Shown piece by piece: positions 43,568 through 56,700 of a stretch of 64,000 bases of DNA. The translations under genes and the position numbers were made by a program. The stretch is from the NCBI RefSeq assembly GCF_000427405.1, contig NZ_ATXY01000005.1, positions 62,001 through 126,000 on the forward strand. The letters are read 5' to 3'. The notes below the pieces were generated by a model that saw only the letters and a program-made list of their open reading frames with translations, did no database searches and was not told the DNA's origin. The stretch's first letter is position 1, and every line of letters starts with the position of its first letter. Source of the stretch: Flectobacillus major DSM 103 (GTDB lineage: Bacteria; Bacteroidota; Bacteroidia; Cytophagales; Spirosomataceae).

Positions 43568-44247
43568 TATTCAGCTTTCAAAATAAAGCCCATTCCCGAT
43601 TTGGTATGAATTAGCTTTTTGTCAAAATCTTTATCAATTTTTTTGCGTAAGTAATTGATATACACATCAATAAAATTTGTACCTGTGTCGAAATGGGTAT
43701 CCCAAACCTTTTCGGCAATCTCAATACGCGACAAAACTCGGTCGGGGTTTTGCATCATATATTCCAAAAGCTTAAATTCTTTGGGTGTTAGGTTAATCTC
43801 TGAGCCATTTCTTTTTACCAATTTGGTATGTAGATTGAGTTCTAAATCGGCAAATTTTAGCAAAAAACCCATAGTATTTTGGTGCGAATGCTGTCGTTTT
43901 AGCAAAGCCCTAATCCGTACCAATAGCTCTCGCATTTCAAAAGGTTTTACTAGGTAGTCGTCTGCACCAGCGTCAAAGCCTTCTACTTTATCATCGGTTG
44001 TACCCAGTGCCGTAAGAATAAGAATAGGCGTGTCGGGCTGAATTTCACGAATTTGTTTGCATAAATCAAGACCATCTATTTTGGGCAAGATAATATCGGT
44101 AAGTATGAGGTCGTACGGATTGTTGAGGGCTAATTTTTTGCCCGATAGCCCATCGTATGCTACCGTTGGTATAAAGCCATGTTCTTCCAAGCCTCTTTGA
44201 ATAAGCTCGGCTACTCTTTGATCATCTTCAACAATTAGAATTTTCAT
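43567..44247 (-). CDS. OmpR/CusR-type response regulator
   Basis: 226 residues: receiver domain with phospho-acceptor D51 (DLILTDIILPKIDGLDL), acidic pocket ED at residues 7-8 and the conserved Lys in DYLVKPFEMRELLVRIRALL. It is followed by a winged-helix DNA-binding domain (LTPKEFKLLEYMMQNPDRVL SRIEIAEKVW, then VDVYINYLRKKID). Stop and start overlap by 1 bp with the kinase gene. It should activate the czcBAC genes immediately downstream. Confidence 0.95.
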   Translation of the reverse strand: MKILIVEDDQRVAELIQRGLEEHGFIPTVAYDGLSGKKLALNNPYDLILTDIILPKIDGLDLCKQIREIQPDTPILILTALGTTDDKVEGFDAGADDYLVKPFEMRELLVRIRALLKRQHSHQNTMGFLLKFADLELNLHTKLVKRNGSEINLTPKEFKLLEYMMQNPDRVLSRIEIAEKVWDTHFDTGTNFIDVYINYLRKKIDKDFDKKLIHTKSGMGFILKAE

Positions 44248-44317
44248 AGCACAATAGTATACTTATTATTTGTGTATAATATACTTATAATCAGTTGTTT
44301 GTATGTGGTTGATGCTG

Positions 44318-44620
44318 TTATAATAACGATTCTAATTGACGAAAAACAGGTATTAAAGATTGGCCTTTTTCAGATAAAGTATATTCAATATGTAAAGGTT
44401 TTAGTTTTATCACTACTTTATCGAGCAAGCCTTGCTCTTCTAATTCTTTCAGGGCCACCGCAATCGACTGCTTATTTGAGCCTTCAATTTGGCGTAATAG
44501 TGAATTAAAACGTACCGCACCATCGAGGGCAAGACGAAATATTTGAGGCTTCCATTTACCTGAAAGCATCTTTAAAAGTCCTTCTGCTGGACAATGTTCT
44601 GTGGTATTTTTTGAGGTCAT
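44318..44620 (-). CDS. HxlR-family transcriptional regulator
   Basis: A 100-residue MarR-like winged helix: CPAEGLLKMLSGKWKPQIFR then RFNSLLRQIEGSNKQSIAVA LKELEEQGLLDKVV and the wing PLHIEYTLSEKGQSLIPV. The N-terminal C10 in HCPAEGLL matches the redox-sensing cysteine of YodB/HypR-type members. It is divergent from the DsbA-like gene (44814), with which it may share a regulatory region. The intergenic DNA has GTCTCC at 44653-44658 and GGAGAC at 44699-44704 as a possible inverted site. Inferred: thiol- or quinone-responsive repression. Confidence 0.9.
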   Translation of the reverse strand: MTSKNTTEHCPAEGLLKMLSGKWKPQIFRLALDGAVRFNSLLRQIEGSNKQSIAVALKELEEQGLLDKVVIKLKPLHIEYTLSEKGQSLIPVFRQLESLL

Positions 44621-44813
44621 AATTTTCTGACTAATTGACTGGTGCTTTTAAAGTCTCCAATTTTGTAGCGAAGTTAGCAAGTAATATTCAGAAATAAAGG
44701 AGACCGATTGAATGCTAAGAATAATCCTGCTAATAGGTTGTAATGTTATTAAAACAGATAGAATCCATAAAATGTTCCAAGGCTAGACACACAAATACCC
44801 TCTTGAACTTTAA

Positions 44814-45800
44814 ATGAACCCAAAGATTATATTAACTGGAGTACTACTTGTCAACTTAGCTTGCCAAGCCCAAACAAAAAAAGAAATGGTAGAAAATAAG
44901 AATAATCCACTTTTATGCGACCCCGAAACAGGGATTTGTGAAATGCCAATGGTAGCATCTACAGATAACAATACTTATATAGTGGCACAAAAAAAGCCCA
45001 TCAAGATTATTTATTTTACCGACCCTATTTGTTCTTCTTGCTGGGGTATTGAGCCTCAACTGCGAAAACTCAAACTTGAATATGGCAATGACCTAGAAAT
45101 TGATTATCGTATGGGGGGGCTTTTGCCCGATTGGAGCTATAATAATGGCGGTATAAGCAAGCCTTCGGATGTGGCACACCACTGGGACGAAGTAAGCCAA
45201 TATTATGAGATGCCTATTGATGGCGATGTTTGGCTCGAAAAGCCTTTACATTCTTCGTATCCGCCTTCTATTGCGTTTAAGGCTGCCCAATTGCAGGATA
45301 TTACAAAGGCTATTAAGTTTTTGAGAAGAATAAGAGAAATGGTTTTTCTAGAAAAAAAGAATATTACATACTGGGAACACCTAAGCGATGCCGCTAGTCA
45401 GGTAGGGCTGGATACCATACAGTTGAAAAAAGATTATGAAACCCGTGCTAAAGAGTTATTTCTCCAAGACCTAGCTTTGGCCAAAAAACTTGGTGTAAGA
45501 GGTTTTCCTACTTTGTATTTTGCCGATAGTTTGAATAATCAACAAGTAATATTTGGTTTTAAACCTTACCGCTTGTTTGAAAATGCTGTTATTAGTACTT
45601 ATGCTGGTGCTACCAAAGCGAGTTATGATACCTCGTGGGAAGGTTTGTTTGGGGTATATCCAACCTTAACGAGTAAGGAGTTTGCAGAATTGTCGGGGTT
45701 ATCCAAAAATGAAAGTGAAGTAGTATTAAATAAGCTTGTTTCTGAAAAAAAGCTCACAAAATATGTGACAAAAAACGGAGCTATTTGGAGCATTCGCTAA
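44814..45800 (+). CDS. DsbA-family (FrnE/SpxH-like) thioredoxin-fold lipoprotein
   Basis: 328 residues. Lipobox-like NLAC at C17 suggests membrane attachment. The catalytic motif C73-S-S-C76 in YFTDPICSSCWGIEPQLRKL is the DPxCxxCWG signature of the FrnE/SpxH branch. The cis-Pro loop is GVRGFPTLYFAD. A second Cys pair, C35-DPETGI-C42, precedes the fold. The last 60 residues look like a small winged helix (EFAELSGLSKNESEVVLNKL) as in SpxH-like proteins. It is exported, unlike Bacillus SpxH, so a thiol-disulfide role in the envelope is more likely than ClpXP adaptor activity. Divergent from HxlR. Confidence 0.85.
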   Translation: MNPKIILTGVLLVNLACQAQTKKEMVENKNNPLLCDPETGICEMPMVASTDNNTYIVAQKKPIKIIYFTDPICSSCWGIEPQLRKLKLEYGNDLEIDYRMGGLLPDWSYNNGGISKPSDVAHHWDEVSQYYEMPIDGDVWLEKPLHSSYPPSIAFKAAQLQDITKAIKFLRRIREMVFLEKKNITYWEHLSDAASQVGLDTIQLKKDYETRAKELFLQDLALAKKLGVRGFPTLYFADSLNNQQVIFGFKPYRLFENAVISTYAGATKASYDTSWEGLFGVYPTLTSKEFAELSGLSKNESEVVLNKLVSEKKLTKYVTKNGAIWSIR

Positions 45801-45877
45801 GCGATATTGTTAGTTTTACAGAACCTTTACCGAACAATTAGTATGTTGTATAAATCTCTTGATAAAAATTAATCATA

Positions 45878-45915
45878 AAAAAAGCGGTGGATTTTATAAT
45901 CTACCGCTTTTTTTG
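45878..45915. terminator. Bidirectional rho-independent terminator
   Basis: AAAAAAAGCGGTGGATT (45878-45894) pairs with AATCTACCGCTTTTTTT (45899-45915), one G-T wobble, 4-bp loop. The A-run and T-run flank the GC core, so it can stop transcription of the DsbA-like gene (+) and katG (-), which converge here. Confidence 0.9.
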
Positions 45916-46004
45916 CAATAAAGCTGTTTGAACTTTTATAACTAGCGAATAAGCCCGCCAACTAATTGAACCATAAGTTGAAACAGCGTTGATATATCAA
46001 AAAA

Positions 46005-48824
<2,820 letters not shown>

Positions 48825-49082
48825 TTAATCTTGAAAAATTACGGTATAAATCGCCTTTTCTCGAAGGCAATCAATAATCTGATTACTTATTTGTTCTGGG
48901 CTGACAGATAAAACTATCCTGATGATTCTGTCGGGGTCGTCCCAATCTATCGTCCATTCTATTACAGAGTCTATTGGGTTAAGACACTTCTTGATATGCC
49001 TATTTTGTGTTTTTAATAGCTTTTGAGGCTTTAGCAACAAGATATTGCCTATCAAAGTTGGATTATAGCATATTGTTGTCAT
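48825..49082 (-). CDS. Small HMA-like (ferredoxin-fold) protein without the CxxC metal motif
   Basis: 85 residues. The pattern IDSVIEWTIDWDDPDRIIRI VLSVSPEQISNQIIDCLREK followed by YTVIF resembles the beta-alpha-beta core of heavy-metal-associated domains seen in Bacteroidota, but the usual metal-binding CxxC is missing; the cysteines present (C5, C33, C72) are not in that arrangement. It could bind another ligand or act in protein contacts. It lies 116 bp after the GAF-domain protein on the same strand. Coding by length, start and composition; function unknown. Confidence 0.65.
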   Translation of the reverse strand: MTTICYNPTLIGNILLLKPQKLLKTQNRHIKKCLNPIDSVIEWTIDWDDPDRIIRIVLSVSPEQISNQIIDCLREKAIYTVIFQD

Positions 49083-49198
49083 AATTACAGTACGTTGTGT
49101 GTCTAAATATGAAGGAATAGTGTAATTAACTAGGTCATTTGATCAAGGATACGTTTTATAAAGCACCAAGTAGATTGGAAGGTGCTTCTCTGGATTTT

Positions 49199-51541
49199 TT
49201 AATATACAACCCTTACCCTAATGGCACGAAGCCCACTAAGCCCCTGCATTTCTTCGAGGGCAAGGTCTTCGAGCGACGCTTCGAGCTGCTTGGTTTCTTG
49301 CAAATACTTAATAAAAGGTAAATAGTCGACCAAATCTTTTTTGTGAGAATAGATAAGGGCTATTGTATTGGGCTGAGTGAGCCGCTCGCCTGTGCCGTCT
49401 ATGTGTACCTTATCGATTCTTTTTTTGGCCATTTGGTATCGTATATTATAAGCACCTTCTACATCAAATCTTTTTTCATCTTCTCTAAAACAAATATCTA
49501 CTGGATGATTATGAATAAATATTAGTTGGGTAGTATAAAGAGGTTTAGGTAATTTTTCGACCAATTGCTGGGTGATTTTGGCCATAGCTATCATCGACGA
49601 AAGCTGCCAGAGGCGAATATCCTTCAAATGAAAGCGTGTAAAAGTTTTTCCTTGAGCAATTGACTGCCCAATATATATGTCGTATTCTATGCCATCGGTA
49701 CGAAACTTTTCAAAGTAAAAAGGATAATGCTTTTGGATGGTTTTTGTTTCAGCTTCTAGATATTCATTAAGGCTTATATTGATTTGTTGCATAGAATATT
49801 CTAGTTGTTGTCGATTTTGGTAAAATAGCCCTTGCTTATCTTGTAGAGCCTGTAGGTATTCGACAATATCTTCCCGAATGAGGGGTTCTTGTTGAGCAAT
49901 ATGATGGAGGTAATCGGTACTATCGGTATTCAAGAAAAACTCTAAATTACCTTTTTCGCTATTGTCTAGCTTTTCTTCAGCAAGCAATTTTATCCATTTT
50001 TTACAAGTAAAGAGTAACTCTTGCATTGTTCTGGAAGTATCTGAATGCGTATAAGACTGCACGGTAGTTAGTACCTCATAGAGGCGTTCTAGCTGATACT
50101 GTAAATCTGCTTGTTCGGCGAGGTTTCTTTCTACTGTAGAGTTTCTGATATCGATAGCACCATACAAAGGAAATACCTCACTGAAGCGAATGGGGCTTAT
50201 GTTTTCGGTAGTATGATTTTTTTTATGATATAAATAATGCCATGCTATTTCGTTAAATTTCCATTGTACAGTTGGGTGTATGTAAGTAAAGCGTTCTTTG
50301 ATAATGGTATCTAAAGCGAGATTAAATTTATCTATGCGAGATTTGAACAGCTGTGCAATAGGCATAAGCACCGATTCAAGTGCCGACAGTTTTTTTTCGT
50401 CGAAGGTATGGCCTTTCCATGTGTGCATACAAATAACGCCCACGGGTTGAGTATCGTAAAAAAGAGGCAACAGAGCTATAGAGCCAACATTAGCCTTTCT
50501 GAAAGGCTCGAATGTATCAACGGTTTTTTCGTTATTATCCCAAATATCAGGCGAAAACAAGAATGTTGGCGTGGTTGCATAGGCATCAATCAAGGGGCTA
50601 TCGTGTACAAGTTGCGAATCCCACACCTGAAGGAGAATACCAGAACCTGTTTGGGTATGACTTTTTACCAGTTGATTATTGACCCTACAAAAAGGAAGTA
50701 GGTCAAATTCGATGGTATTGTTTTGTAGCAACATTTTCAGTACTTGAATCACTTCATCGTAGCTTTCATTTTCAAGGGTATCGGTAGGTTTCTGGGTAAT
50801 TTCCTTGATTTGTGCTACAGCCACTTGTGTTGTTACGTCTACCACATTGATAACGGTAATACCTCGCAAAACGAAGAGGTCGAGTGGAAGTTCTTTTTTG
50901 AGTATTTCAAAAAAATCTTCTGAATTTAAGTGATTATAGAGTTTGCCAAAATCAAGCTTGGGTAATTCTGTTTGGCAGGTAACCTCAATAAAATCAACGT
51001 TTAGGTCGACAGCATAAAAGTGTTGTAACCCTGTTTGGCTGTTGGTATGGGCATAACATTTGGCTGTTTTGACAGGTACTTGAAAATCATATAAACGTTG
51101 TAGAATAAGGGCATACGTAACATGCAATATTTCGTCTTGCTCCTTGACTTCTGCACCTCCTATTGGTGAATAAGACAAATTGTCCCAATCTTTTTCAAAA
51201 AGATCATAGATGAGGTCTGTTCCATAAAAAATAGAAGGCGACATGGGGGGCGATATTCCCCAAACCAAAAGTTTTTCAGGAACTAATGGGGGCGAAAGAA
51301 GCGAATAGAGGTATTCCAATAAGGTTTCGTATTGCTGTGCTTCATGAATTGTTATATCATGGCTGGGTATATCGTGTTGGCGGATATAGGTCAAAAGCGA
51401 ATAATATTGCGATGCCTTATAAGACGACTCTTCGGTAGTAAACTTTTCAAGGTACTTGATAAATGGCCCAAAAGAAAGATTCATTTGAGGCATGGCTTGC
51501 ATCAATCGATTCTCTGATATTTTTAATATTGTATTTTTCAT
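49199..51541 (-). CDS. Large GAF-domain protein of unknown function
   Basis: 780 residues, cytoplasmic by sequence (no signal peptide or membrane helices). A GAF-type sensory domain is visible around residues 305-420 (FRKANVGSIALLPLFYDTQP VGVICMHTWKG, HTFDEKKLSALESVLMPIAQ). Before it lie about 280 residues without recognised motifs; after it a long region with FPLYGAIDIRNSTVERNLAE and extended helices. The last 150 residues (TFTRFHLKDIRLWQLSSMIA, QLIFIHNHPVDICFREDEKR FDVEGAYNIRYQMAKKRI) look like a conserved globular unit. No kinase, cyclase or HTH motif seen. Not in an obvious operon. I infer a ligand-sensing or signalling protein. Confidence 0.75.
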   Translation of the reverse strand: MKNTILKISENRLMQAMPQMNLSFGPFIKYLEKFTTEESSYKASQYYSLLTYIRQHDIPSHDITIHEAQQYETLLEYLYSLLSPPLVPEKLLVWGISPPMSPSIFYGTDLIYDLFEKDWDNLSYSPIGGAEVKEQDEILHVTYALILQRLYDFQVPVKTAKCYAHTNSQTGLQHFYAVDLNVDFIEVTCQTELPKLDFGKLYNHLNSEDFFEILKKELPLDLFVLRGITVINVVDVTTQVAVAQIKEITQKPTDTLENESYDEVIQVLKMLLQNNTIEFDLLPFCRVNNQLVKSHTQTGSGILLQVWDSQLVHDSPLIDAYATTPTFLFSPDIWDNNEKTVDTFEPFRKANVGSIALLPLFYDTQPVGVICMHTWKGHTFDEKKLSALESVLMPIAQLFKSRIDKFNLALDTIIKERFTYIHPTVQWKFNEIAWHYLYHKKNHTTENISPIRFSEVFPLYGAIDIRNSTVERNLAEQADLQYQLERLYEVLTTVQSYTHSDTSRTMQELLFTCKKWIKLLAEEKLDNSEKGNLEFFLNTDSTDYLHHIAQQEPLIREDIVEYLQALQDKQGLFYQNRQQLEYSMQQINISLNEYLEAETKTIQKHYPFYFEKFRTDGIEYDIYIGQSIAQGKTFTRFHLKDIRLWQLSSMIAMAKITQQLVEKLPKPLYTTQLIFIHNHPVDICFREDEKRFDVEGAYNIRYQMAKKRIDKVHIDGTGERLTQPNTIALIYSHKKDLVDYLPFIKYLQETKQLEASLEDLALEEMQGLSGLRAIRVRVVY

Positions 51542-51673
51542 ACAATCTCTATTTTGTGAAGCATAATATAAATATTGTATTTTAGTAACTAGGCGAAAGA
51601 GAGATAAAGAACATGATAATTTCCCAAATATAATAACGAGCAGATGTTTTTCAATTTTCCAGTTATGGAATGC

Positions 51674-52291
51674 CTATTTAATAATGGGCGATGAGCTTTC
51701 TTTATTTAATGCCATTTTCCGCCCATTTCCATTAAGAATAGAACACAAAAACAGTTCATTGACACAAGTAATAAATTTATGATGTTCCTTTGCTATTTGT
51801 AACGAAATATCGCTAGAAATTTTTTGAATAAACCACCCATACAGCTTTGCGATAAAATGGGCATCTATATCCATCCGATACAGGTTTTCGTGTTGCCCTC
51901 TAGCGATATTTCTTGCCAAAAAAGGAAGTAATTTTTCGTTGGTATATTGTAATAGAATACGGTATGCTGTGTTATAATATTGTTGTATATCGCTCATAAA
52001 CCTAGGTGTAATGAGCGATAAATGAGCTTCGGTATACTGGAAATAGTAGCGTATTTCGGAAATAGCATTAGGCGAAATATTGGGCCAAATCCTAATATGT
52101 TGCTCAATGCTACCTACGAAATGCTTGACTACGTACTCGATGAGTGTACTCTTATTGGTAAAATATTGATACAATGTTTTTTTAGAAATCCCACATTCGG
52201 CTGTAATATCATCCATAGTAACAGCCCTAATGCCTTGTTGGCCAAATAGGGTTATTGCTGTTTCGATAATATGGATTTGTTTAGGTTTCAT
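51674..52291 (-). CDS. TetR/AcrR-family repressor of the efflux operon
   Basis: 205 residues. The N-terminal TetR HTH is clear (IIETAITLFGQQGIRAVTMD DITAECGISKKTLYQYFTNK STLIEYVV). The rest is an all-helical ligand domain with no known motif. Its ATG follows the TolC gene's stop codon with no gap, so it is the last gene of the RND operon, expressed with the pump and likely to repress it. Co-transcription gives a negative feedback loop. Confidence 0.92.
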   Translation of the reverse strand: MKPKQIHIIETAITLFGQQGIRAVTMDDITAECGISKKTLYQYFTNKSTLIEYVVKHFVGSIEQHIRIWPNISPNAISEIRYYFQYTEAHLSLITPRFMSDIQQYYNTAYRILLQYTNEKLLPFLARNIARGQHENLYRMDIDAHFIAKLYGWFIQKISSDISLQIAKEHHKFITCVNELFLCSILNGNGRKMALNKESSSPIIK

Positions 52292-53575
52292 TTATCTTAA
52301 TTCGCCGATAGCTTTCTTATAGTTTGCTATATTTATTTTGTATTCTACTTTTGCGTCGATATTGTTGGAATAGGCTTGTTGCCAAATTACCTGAGCCTCT
52401 AGTACGTCTTTGCCTGTAATAGTTCCTGCTTTGTAGCGGTCGTTGGCCAATCGAAGGTTTTCTTCGGCTTGTTTAATAGAATAGGCCGACAAATCAATTT
52501 TTTTGACAGATTGATTAAGCTGTAGCCATGCACTTTGTACCTGAAGATTGATTAACTCTTTTGATTCTTCTAGTTCCCATTGTTTGGCTTGTATTTTTAA
52601 TTCTTGTTCTTTTACTTTTTTGGCATTTTTGCCCCAGTCAAAAATAGGAATCGAAATATTGAATAAACCAAAATACGAAAGTAATGTGCTACCTCCATCA
52701 GTAAAATTGGCGTTTTTTCCTACAGCACTCATGGCTGACAGATATAACCCAACTTGAGGTTTCATATCGGCTTGTATTAATTGTGTTTGGATTTGCTCGA
52801 TAGCGATTGCTTTTTTGAGTACATTAATTTCAGGGCGATTTTCGGCAATTCCGTCGAGTGGCTGAGCGGCTATTTCATTAAAACTTCCTGCCACCGAATC
52901 GTCGATATTAAAGTTGGTATTGTTGGGCTGGCCAATAATTTGAGCAAGGTTAAATTTAGCCAATACCAAACCGTCGTTGGCTTTGGCAATATTTAGCTCG
53001 GCTTCGTTGAGGTTTACTTCAACCCTCAGCAAGTCGTTTTTATAGGTAAGGCCTGCGTCGACAGCATTCTTTAGTTCGGTACGAAGCTGCAGAAGCATTT
53101 CTTTGTATTTGTTGGCCAGAATAACCTTTTCTTTTACTTGTACAATTTGCCAGTAGGCACTTTCTACTGCCAATAGTACGTCTACTTCGGTCATTACCTT
53201 TTGGCCTTCCGATATTTCTACAGCTTTGGAAGAGGCATCTTTACCGAGTTTTATTTTGCCCCCTGCATAGATAGGCTGAGTAGCCGACACAGAGCCATTG
53301 AGAGAGGCCACTGGTAGTAATTTACTAAGTGGACTGCCAACGTGAAGCCCCAAAATAGAGGCATCAAACGATGGGTGGTCGTTGAGTTGGGTGGCTTCGC
53401 TAGCCATTCTAGCTGCCGATATTTGCGATTGTGCTGCCTTCACTTTCTTGTTCTGAGTGAGGGCCATTTCTCGGCAATTTTGAAGAGAAAATGTAGTGGT
53501 TTGGGCATCACAGGGTAAAGCCCATCCTGCTATTACCACTATGGCTAATGCTTTACAATACTTGATAAGATTCAT
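52292..53575 (-). CDS. TolC-type outer membrane efflux channel
   Basis: 427 residues from the ATG at 53575, giving a signal peptide (MNLIKYCKALAIVVIAGWAL PCDAQ). Upstream in-frame codons lead only to a TTG. Two OEP repeats: FSLQNCREMALTQNKKVKAA QSQI in the first, and LRLANDRYKAGTITGKDVLE AQVIWQQAY in the second. Third structural gene of the drug-type RND pump, 143 bp after the permease gene and directly abutting the TetR gene. Confidence 0.93.
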   Translation of the reverse strand: MNLIKYCKALAIVVIAGWALPCDAQTTTFSLQNCREMALTQNKKVKAAQSQISAARMASEATQLNDHPSFDASILGLHVGSPLSKLLPVASLNGSVSATQPIYAGGKIKLGKDASSKAVEISEGQKVMTEVDVLLAVESAYWQIVQVKEKVILANKYKEMLLQLRTELKNAVDAGLTYKNDLLRVEVNLNEAELNIAKANDGLVLAKFNLAQIIGQPNNTNFNIDDSVAGSFNEIAAQPLDGIAENRPEINVLKKAIAIEQIQTQLIQADMKPQVGLYLSAMSAVGKNANFTDGGSTLLSYFGLFNISIPIFDWGKNAKKVKEQELKIQAKQWELEESKELINLQVQSAWLQLNQSVKKIDLSAYSIKQAEENLRLANDRYKAGTITGKDVLEAQVIWQQAYSNNIDAKVEYKINIANYKKAIGELR

Positions 53576-53623
53576 CTTATTGCTTTTTGTTTTTATCAAA
53601 TGCTATTGTTGGTAGGTATATGA

Positions 53624-53689
53624 GGGGGCATTCTCAACTAACCAAGGTTGTTGACTCCTCATCAATATTTCGCTCTCTACAATGCCCCC
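53624..53689. repeat. Inverted repeat between RND permease and TolC genes
   Basis: GGGGGCATT at 53624-53632 and AATGCCCCC at 53681-53689, a perfect 9-bp GC-rich pair with a 48-bp spacer in the 143-bp gap inside the operon. May set the relative level of TolC and TetR, or be a remnant of a mobile repeat. Confidence 0.5.
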
Positions 53690-53718
53690 AATTACCTGTA
53701 TTGTACTCGTGTTGTTGT

Positions 53719-56700
53719 TTAGTGATGCTCTGGCTTATATTGGATTTCTACGGTAGCATCGGCCAAATCTTGGGGTTCTGGCTCAGGTTTTACAAATTTG
53801 TAATACAGAACAGGAATAACAAATAAGGTAAGTACCATAGAAATAATAAGACCAAACGCCAATACACTGCCAAGAGGAGCCCAGAGTGGCGACTTGCCTA
53901 CAATCATTGGCACAACCCCCACGGCGGCGGCGGCCGATGTAAGAAATATAGGTCGCATTCGGCGTTTGGCCGAAGCTAGGGCAGCCGCTTTGATGGTATA
54001 GCCGTGTTCGAGGACAAGCTCGTCGGCGTAGTCGACAAGGATAATGCCGTTTCGTACTACAATACCAATAAGACTAATTACTCCCATAAAGGCTGTCATA
54101 CCGATAGGGTTGTTGGTAACATACAGCCCCAAGAAAGCCCCCAGTAAGCTTAGTGGAAAAGTGGCCAAAATAATAAGGGTTTTTCCGAAGCTTTTGAACT
54201 GAAATAATAGTGTAACAAAAATCAAAATTAAACTTACACCCAAGGCTGTGAGCATACCAGGGGTATTTTCGGCATTTGATTCATAGTCGCCACCGTACTG
54301 AATACTAATGCCTTCGGGCAAATTAAGCTTTTCAATTTTGGGCTGAACCTCTTTTAAAATATTGGATGCTCGAATACCGTTTTGGGCTTCTGATAAAACC
54401 GTAAGCGTTCGGATACCATTGCGGTGAGCAATTACACCTGTGTGCCACGAAGGAGTAAGTTCGGCTACTTCGTTTAAGGGTACTTTTCCACCATACATAG
54501 TACCCAAATGGATATTGCCAAGGGTATTTATATCTTTGCGGTTGTTGGCATCGAGTCGGAGGAATATATCTACAGGCTTGTCGCCTTCCCATAGCTGAGA
54601 TACGGCATAACCTTTTAGCCCAGCTCCTAGGGTTTGGGTAATTACTTGATTAGGAACACCCAAACGAGCCGCAACGTCTTCTTTTATATTGAGACTAATA
54701 CCCAAATAATCATTTTCATAATCAGAACGCACCCAGTTTGTGCCTTTGGCTTCTTTCAAAATGTGTTCTATTTGTTCGGCTACACGTTTTTGGTCGTTGA
54801 TATTATTACCAATTACTTTTACAGCAATAGGAGAGCCTTCCTGAAAGCTTAATTGCCGAAACCTTACATAGCCATCTTTGACAAACCCTTCAAACTTAGG
54901 ACGGTATTGATGAACAATATCGTCGGTAGCCTGATTACTGGTAGTGGTAATAAAAAGCTGGGCGAAATTTTTACGTGGTATTTCGGGAGCATACGAAGTT
55001 TGGAAACGAGGTGAGCTTGTTCCGATAAAACTTGCGACACTTACGACACGTTTGTCTTTTTTTAGGATTTCTTCTACACGCCTAACGGCATTGTCGGTTT
55101 CGGAAAGAGACGACCCATCGGGCATCCAAACTTCAATATTAAATTGGTTTCGTTCGCTGGTTGGAAAAAACTCTTGGTCTACTTTTCCACCAATAAAAAA
55201 GGCCAATAAAACCGCTAACGCAGCCCCTAGCATGGTAGTTTTGGGCCAGCGAAAACAAAGCTCAACGGTTATATTGAATACATTTTGTAGCCTATCGAGC
55301 AGTGATTTTTTGGGCGGTCGGTCAGAAACCTTGTGCTTCAAGCCTTTTTTGATAAATACATAACACGTGTAAGGTGTTAAAAATAAGGCTACTAGCATGG
55401 ATGTGATCAGTGCTACTGCTACAGTAATTGGTAGCGAAGCCATAAAGTCTTTGGCAATACCATTCATAAAAAATGCCAGTGGTGCAAAAGCAAATATAAT
55501 GGCTAGGGTAGCCGTAAATATAGGCAACGTAAGCTGTGTGGCAGCCTGCCAAGCACCTGTCCAAGGGCTAATGCCTTCATCGAGTTTTTCGATATAATTA
55601 TCTACCACAACAATGGCATTGTCGACGACCATCCCAAGCACAATAATAAGGGCAGCAAGCGAAACCTGATGTAATTCGACCCCAATGATATTCATCAAAC
55701 CAAAAGTAATCAGAATAGCAATAGGTGCTGCAATCGACGATACGGCGGCCATTCTAAATGGTAATAGCAACATTACAACAATAATTACCGAGGCTATAGC
55801 CATACCAAACTCGACCATAAAATGGCTGATACTTTCTTCTACTACTTGGGGCTGATTAACAATGGTTTCGATTTTGATGTCTTCAGGAAAGGTTTTTTGG
55901 AGTTCTTGGAGTTTTTCGTCTACTTTATCTCCAAAAGCCACAATATTGTTTCCTGGCTGCATTTCTGTTGAAATCAACATTACTTTATCGTTTCCAATAC
56001 GGATATAAGACGACTCTTCTTCATAACGTCTTTCTATATTAGCGACATCCTTGAGCCGTACTACAACGCCATCGGGCGTGGTATAAATCACTTGATTAGC
56101 AATATCGGCTTGTGTTTTGAACTGACTATTGGTAAAAACAGGAATGGTATTTTTGCTGATAGTTAGCTCGCCCGAATACCCTGTAATGTTTTGTGCCTGC
56201 AAGGTTTTTACGATAGTGCCTAGATCAAAGCCATATTGCTGCATTTTTTGGTCGTCTACCGTAACATAAATTTGTTGCTTTTGTCCGCCCGACCTATTGA
56301 TTTTAGATACCTCAGGAATGGTTTTGAGGGCATCTTCCATTTTGTCGAGGTACTGTTCTAGTTCGGCATAACTTCTTGTAGCAGAAGATACGGCAATGAT
56401 TTGAGCGGTTACATCACCAAAGTTGCTATTAACTACTGGCCCAATTACTCCCGATGGAATATTTGACCTTAGGGTAGTGTTGAGGCCGTGTTGTAATGTT
56501 GCCCAAAACTTCTTTCTATCTTTTATACGAGTATGGAGTTCGATGGTAATAAAAACCTGTCCATCTCGGGTTTGTGATTTGGTTTTTTGTTTATTAACTT
56601 CTTCAAAAGAAAACAAATATTGTTCAATTTTATTGGTTACTTGTTTTTCCATTTGTACCTCGTTGGCCCCAGGGTAAAAAGCATACACCATGGCTACGGG

